DNA from: an uncultured Lachnospiraceae bacterium
Lineage (GTDB): Bacteria; Bacillota_A; Clostridia; Lachnospirales; Lachnospiraceae
Reading direction: 5' to 3'
Length of the DNA stretch: 7,522 nucleotides
Assembly: GCA_949957035.1 (NCBI GenBank)
Contig: CATLIP010000118.1
Location: 1 to 7,522 of the forward strand
Positions 5,128 through 7,522 of this stretch are shown here, piece after piece. Both the position numbers and the translations under genes were made by a program. The notes under the pieces were generated by a model, which did no database searches, was not told the DNA's origin, and worked only from the letters and a program-made list of their open reading frames with translations. The stretch's first letter is position 1; each line of letters opens with the position of its first letter.

Positions 5128-6285
5128 TTAACGCCTGGTATATTTCCGAAGGTTCGGCACTATATTGTAGAGGGTATCTAACGTATAGTCAATCTCCTGT
5201 GGCGTTGTAAATTCTGACATACTGAACCGCAAGGTAGCGTCTAAGAATTCCTGCCTTGCCCCGATGCCTTTCAGGACGCCGCTGACCTGAGGATGATTCG
5301 ACGAGCATGCCGACCCGGAGGATACATAGATGCCTTTTTCCTCCAAGGCATGCAGAAGCACTTCGCTTCGGATTCCCGCAAAACCTACGCTGATAATGTG
5401 GGGTGCGCTGGTCTCATCATAAAGCCCGTGTATGACGGTATCTTCAATCTGGCTGACACCCTTGATGAACCGCTGTTTCAGCCTGCGCATCCGCGCCACC
5501 TTCACATCCAAATCCTGATAAATCATCTTCGCCGCTAAGGAAATACCCGCAATGCCCGGAACATTTTCCGTACCGGAACGGATATTCTTCTGCTGTTCTC
5601 CGCCGAATACGATAGGCTTAATCTTCACATTTTCCCCAATATATAAGATTCCCGTACCCTTAGGCCCATGAATCTTATGCCCACTGATCGAACACAGATC
5701 TACCTTCAATTTTTTCGGGTAAATCCGATATTTCCCGAATCCCTGTACCGCATCCACATGGAACAGGATGTTCTGGTTATATGCCTTTACGATACCCGCT
5801 GCCTCCTGAATCGGCTGGACAGAGCCTACCTCGTTATTCACAGACATAATGGATACAAGGATAGTATCTTTACACAATGCCTCCTTCAGCGCATCTAACT
5901 TCACCCTTCCGTAGCGGTCCACCGGAAGATAGGTCACTCGGAACCCTTCCTCCTCTAAATGGCGCATGGTATTGATGATTGCCGGGTGTTCAATGGCAGT
6001 GGTAATCAGATGTTTCCCGGCACGCTGGTTCGCCATGGCAACGCCCCTAAGCGCAAGGTTATCGCTCTCCGTCCCGCCGGACGTGAACACGATTTCCTTA
6101 GGCTGCACCTTGAGAAGCTTGGCAAATGTCTCTTTTGCTTCTTTTATATATTGCTCTGCCGCAACGCCTTTGGCATGCATGGAAGATGGGTTGCCGTAGT
6201 CTTCACACATTACCTTCTTTACCAGTTCCCCTACGCAGTCATATGCCCGGGTAGTCGCGGAGTTGTCTAAATATATTTCTCCCAT
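5128..6285 (-). CDS. Cysteine desulfurase (class V aminotransferase, NifS/IscS type), partner of ThiI
   Basis: This PLP enzyme removes sulfur from L-cysteine, giving alanine and a protein persulfide. The 385-residue protein has the N-terminal YLDNSATT (5-12), SGGTESDN (69-76), the IEHPAI segment with H100, the FHVDAVQGFGK block with D178 and Q181, and the PLP lysine K204 in SISGHKIHGPKG. RSGTEN lies at 236-241 and the persulfide cysteine C327 in SSGSACSSN. All key residues are present and the length is normal. Being directly upstream of thiI identifies it as the probable dedicated sulfur donor for s4U8, as with NifZ-ThiI in Bacillus subtilis. No iscU, sufU or iscR is adjacent, which argues against a primary iron-sulfur assembly role, although a shared role cannot be excluded. 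The SD AGGA precedes an ATG that directly follows another ATGA; the gene starts 69 bases after the rsmE stop. Confidence 0.96.
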   Translation of the reverse strand: MGEIYLDNSATTRAYDCVGELVKKVMCEDYGNPSSMHAKGVAAEQYIKEAKETFAKLLKVQPKEIVFTSGGTESDNLALRGVAMANQRAGKHLITTAIEHPAIINTMRHLEEEGFRVTYLPVDRYGRVKLDALKEALCKDTILVSIMSVNNEVGSVQPIQEAAGIVKAYNQNILFHVDAVQGFGKYRIYPKKLKVDLCSISGHKIHGPKGTGILYIGENVKIKPIVFGGEQQKNIRSGTENVPGIAGISLAAKMIYQDLDVKVARMRRLKQRFIKGVSQIEDTVIHGLYDETSAPHIISVGFAGIRSEVLLHALEEKGIYVSSGSACSSNHPQVSGVLKGIGARQEFLDATLRFSMSEFTTPQEIDYTLDTLYNIVPNLRKYTRR

Positions 6286-6339
6286 TCATTTCACTTCCTG
6301 ATTTTTCTATTTTCTTATTAACAGAATATGTTCTTTCCA

Positions 6340-6353
6340 TGTGATAGGTCACA
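6340..6353. repeat. Short inverted repeat TGTGA-N4-TCACA just past the rsmE stop
   Basis: A perfect pair of 5-base arms, TGTGA (6340-6344) and TCACA (6349-6353), begins directly after the rsmE stop codon (6357-6355), in the gap before the cysteine desulfurase gene. The arms look like a Crp half-site pair, but the spacing is 4 rather than 6 and no Crp is implied. It is not followed by a T-run on the minus strand. It may be chance. Confidence 0.3.
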
Positions 6354-6354
6354 A

Positions 6355-7098
6355 TCAAATGGATTCTTCCAACCGGAACATCAAAACAGACAGCATGGCA
6401 AGCCCCGCCGTCTCCGTCCTTAAAATCCGTCTTCCCAGAGTGACCGCCTTTGCGCCCCACTCCAGGGCAAGCTCCACTTCCTCCTTCTCGAAGCCGCCCT
6501 CCGGCCCGATAAAAATTCCCACCGACTGCCCCGGCACAATGGATTCTATGATTTCTTTCGTCTCCTTCATGCCTTCCGCAAGCTCATAAGGAATCAATAC
6601 CACATCCAGCTTCTTAGCATAGGACAGAGCCTCCGGGTAAGACATCACATCCGCCACCTGGGGAATATACCCTCTGCCCGCCTGCTTTGCGGCGCTTAGG
6701 GCGATCTGCTGCCACCGCTCCACCTTTTTTAAAGCCTTCTTCTCATCCAGCTTCACCACCGAACGCCTGGTGCTTACCGGGATTACCTGATACGCCCCCA
6801 ATTCCACGGCTTTCTGTACAATCAGCTCCATCTTATCCTGCTTTGGAAGCCCCTGGAACAGATAGAGCTTAGAAGACAACTCCGTATCTGTTTTCATTTC
6901 TTCCAGAATCCTAAGAACAGCGCCGCCCTCCCCATATTCCTCTACCGCGCACAGATACTTTAAATTATTGCCGTCGCTCACCATCAGTTCCTCGCCCGGG
7001 CGCATCCTGAGTACGTTCTTCATATGGTTCACATCGGAACCTTCCACAAAAATTTTCCCGTCCTTCACCTGAGAAGGCGTCACAAAAAAATGCTGCAT
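6355..7098 (-). CDS. rsmE: RsmE, 16S rRNA m3U1498 methyltransferase
   Basis: RsmE methylates N3 of U1498 in helix 44 of 16S rRNA, with S-adenosylmethionine, on the 30S subunit. The 247-residue protein has an N-terminal PUA-like RNA-binding domain (1-70) and a C-terminal SPOUT knot domain. Motifs seen are KAVELGA at 96-102, SAAKQAGR at 135-142, IGPEGGF at 197-203 and LGRRILRTETA at 221-231; the last two form the SAM-binding knot. The ATG at 7098 is preferred to an in-frame start 30 bases upstream, because GAGGAA lies 6 bases before it and the protein then begins MQHFFV as is typical. The start overlaps the prmA stop by one base (TGATG), so translation is almost certainly coupled. prmA-rsmE is a conserved pair in Firmicutes, often downstream of dnaJ. 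Confidence 0.96.
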   Translation of the reverse strand: MQHFFVTPSQVKDGKIFVEGSDVNHMKNVLRMRPGEELMVSDGNNLKYLCAVEEYGEGGAVLRILEEMKTDTELSSKLYLFQGLPKQDKMELIVQKAVELGAYQVIPVSTRRSVVKLDEKKALKKVERWQQIALSAAKQAGRGYIPQVADVMSYPEALSYAKKLDVVLIPYELAEGMKETKEIIESIVPGQSVGIFIGPEGGFEKEEVELALEWGAKAVTLGRRILRTETAGLAMLSVLMFRLEESI

Positions 7099-7522
7099 CA
7101 ATTCTTCCTCGCCGTCACAGATACCCACTCGCCCTGATGATTCACCTCCAGAACCTCAAGGCCGGATGCTTTCACAGCTTCCACCACCACAGTTTCCTTA
7201 TCGTCGATAATCCCGCTGGTAATATAGATTCCTCCCGGTTTCATCTGACGTACAATCACAGGCGTAAGAGGAACCAGCACATCCGCAAGGATGTTCGCCG
7301 CCACAATATCATACCTCTCATATCCCACCGCATCCTGCACAGACACATCGTCAATGATATTCCCGATCATGACCTCATACTGCTCTTTGGAAATGCCGTT
7401 GGCTTCCATATTCTCATGGGTCGCTTCAATGGCGCAGGGGTCCAAATCTGTCCCCACCGAGTACTCTGCGCCGAACTTTAGCGCAAGCATCCCCAAAATT
7501 CCGCTTCCGCACCCAACATCCT
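7098..7522 (-). CDS. prmA: PrmA, ribosomal protein L11 methyltransferase, C-terminal part (5' end of gene outside window)
   Basis: PrmA trimethylates ribosomal protein L11 using S-adenosylmethionine. Only the last 140 residues are visible; the reading frame is open to the window edge and begins in the class I methyltransferase motif I (DVGCGSGILGMLA). Further support comes from GTDLDPCAIEAT (motif II acidic residue binding SAM) and DIVAANILADVLVPL, the NILA motif characteristic of PrmA. Then come MKPGGIYITSGII and the C-terminal strand EWVSVTARKN. The N-terminal L11-recognition domain would lie beyond 7522. An apparent TTG start at 7496 is internal to motif I and is not a real start. The stop codon overlaps the rsmE start. 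In related genomes the dnaK-dnaJ heat-shock cluster usually precedes prmA; that cannot be checked here. Confidence 0.95.
   Translation of the reverse strand, partial: DVGCGSGILGMLALKFGAEYSVGTDLDPCAIEATHENMEANGISKEQYEVMIGNIIDDVSVQDAVGYERYDIVAANILADVLVPLTPVIVRQMKPGGIYITSGIIDDKETVVVEAVKASGLEVLEVNHQGEWVSVTARKN

Noticed and set aside
6340..6353. Crp binding site
   Set aside because: The spacer is 4 instead of 6 bases, and cAMP-Crp control is not expected in this kind of organism; only the bare inverted repeat is reported.
7099..7128. Ten extra residues at the N-terminus of RsmE
   Set aside because: The extension lies inside prmA and the later ATG has GAGGAA six bases upstream and a typical MQHFFV start.
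1..7522. Mobile elements, CRISPR arrays, defence genes or attachment sites
   Set aside because: All coding space is filled by recognisable housekeeping genes with similar style, and no transposase, integrase, array-like spacing or long terminal repeats were found.

Overview
The window reads as core chromosome of a low-to-mid GC Clostridia bacterium, most likely a member of the Lachnospiraceae. This is inferred from gene order and protein style: an RNase J with TTG start, an ireB-ruvX-DUF1292 trio, a prmA-rsmE-mtaB series as in other Firmicutes, and a small degenerate HPr. No tRNA, rRNA, CRISPR array, insertion sequence, prophage or plasmid feature was seen. No stretch longer than about 190 bases lacks a gene.

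Layout, right to left, because all genes but one are on the minus strand. (1) 7522-3912: the end of prmA (cut by the window edge), rsmE, a class V cysteine desulfurase and thiI. prmA and rsmE overlap by one base, and the desulfurase and thiI form the classic sulfur-delivery pair for 4-thiouridine in tRNA. (2) 3808-3383: a single plus-strand gene for an HPr-like protein, with its own promoter and a strong intrinsic terminator, convergent with thiI and divergent from mtaB. (3) 3382-2099: mtaB, the radical-SAM enzyme that makes ms2t6A37 in tRNA. (4) 2102-1: a good sigma-A-type promoter lying over the mtaB stop codon, followed by a tight run ireB, ruvX, a DUF1292 gene, a Fur-family regulator and rnj (RNase J, cut by the window edge), with gaps of 3, 10, 6 and 27 bases.

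Functionally the window is about translation and RNA: ribosomal protein and rRNA methylation (PrmA, RsmE), tRNA sulfur chemistry (desulfurase, ThiI, MtaB) and RNA turnover (RNase J). With these are a recombination or rRNA-processing nuclease fold (RuvX), a Ser/Thr-kinase substrate linked to envelope stress (IreB) and a metal or peroxide regulator (Fur family).

Nothing here is clearly a new system. The most interesting item is the HPr-like gene. It keeps the regulatory Ser-46 neighbourhood of HPr but has no His-15 site, so it cannot be an ordinary PTS phosphocarrier and resembles Crh in logic. Second are regulatory details: a heptamer repeat forming the thiI ribosome-binding region, a nested inverted repeat between the divergent HPr-like and mtaB genes, and the sulfur-transfer pair placed inside the usual rsmE-mtaB interval.
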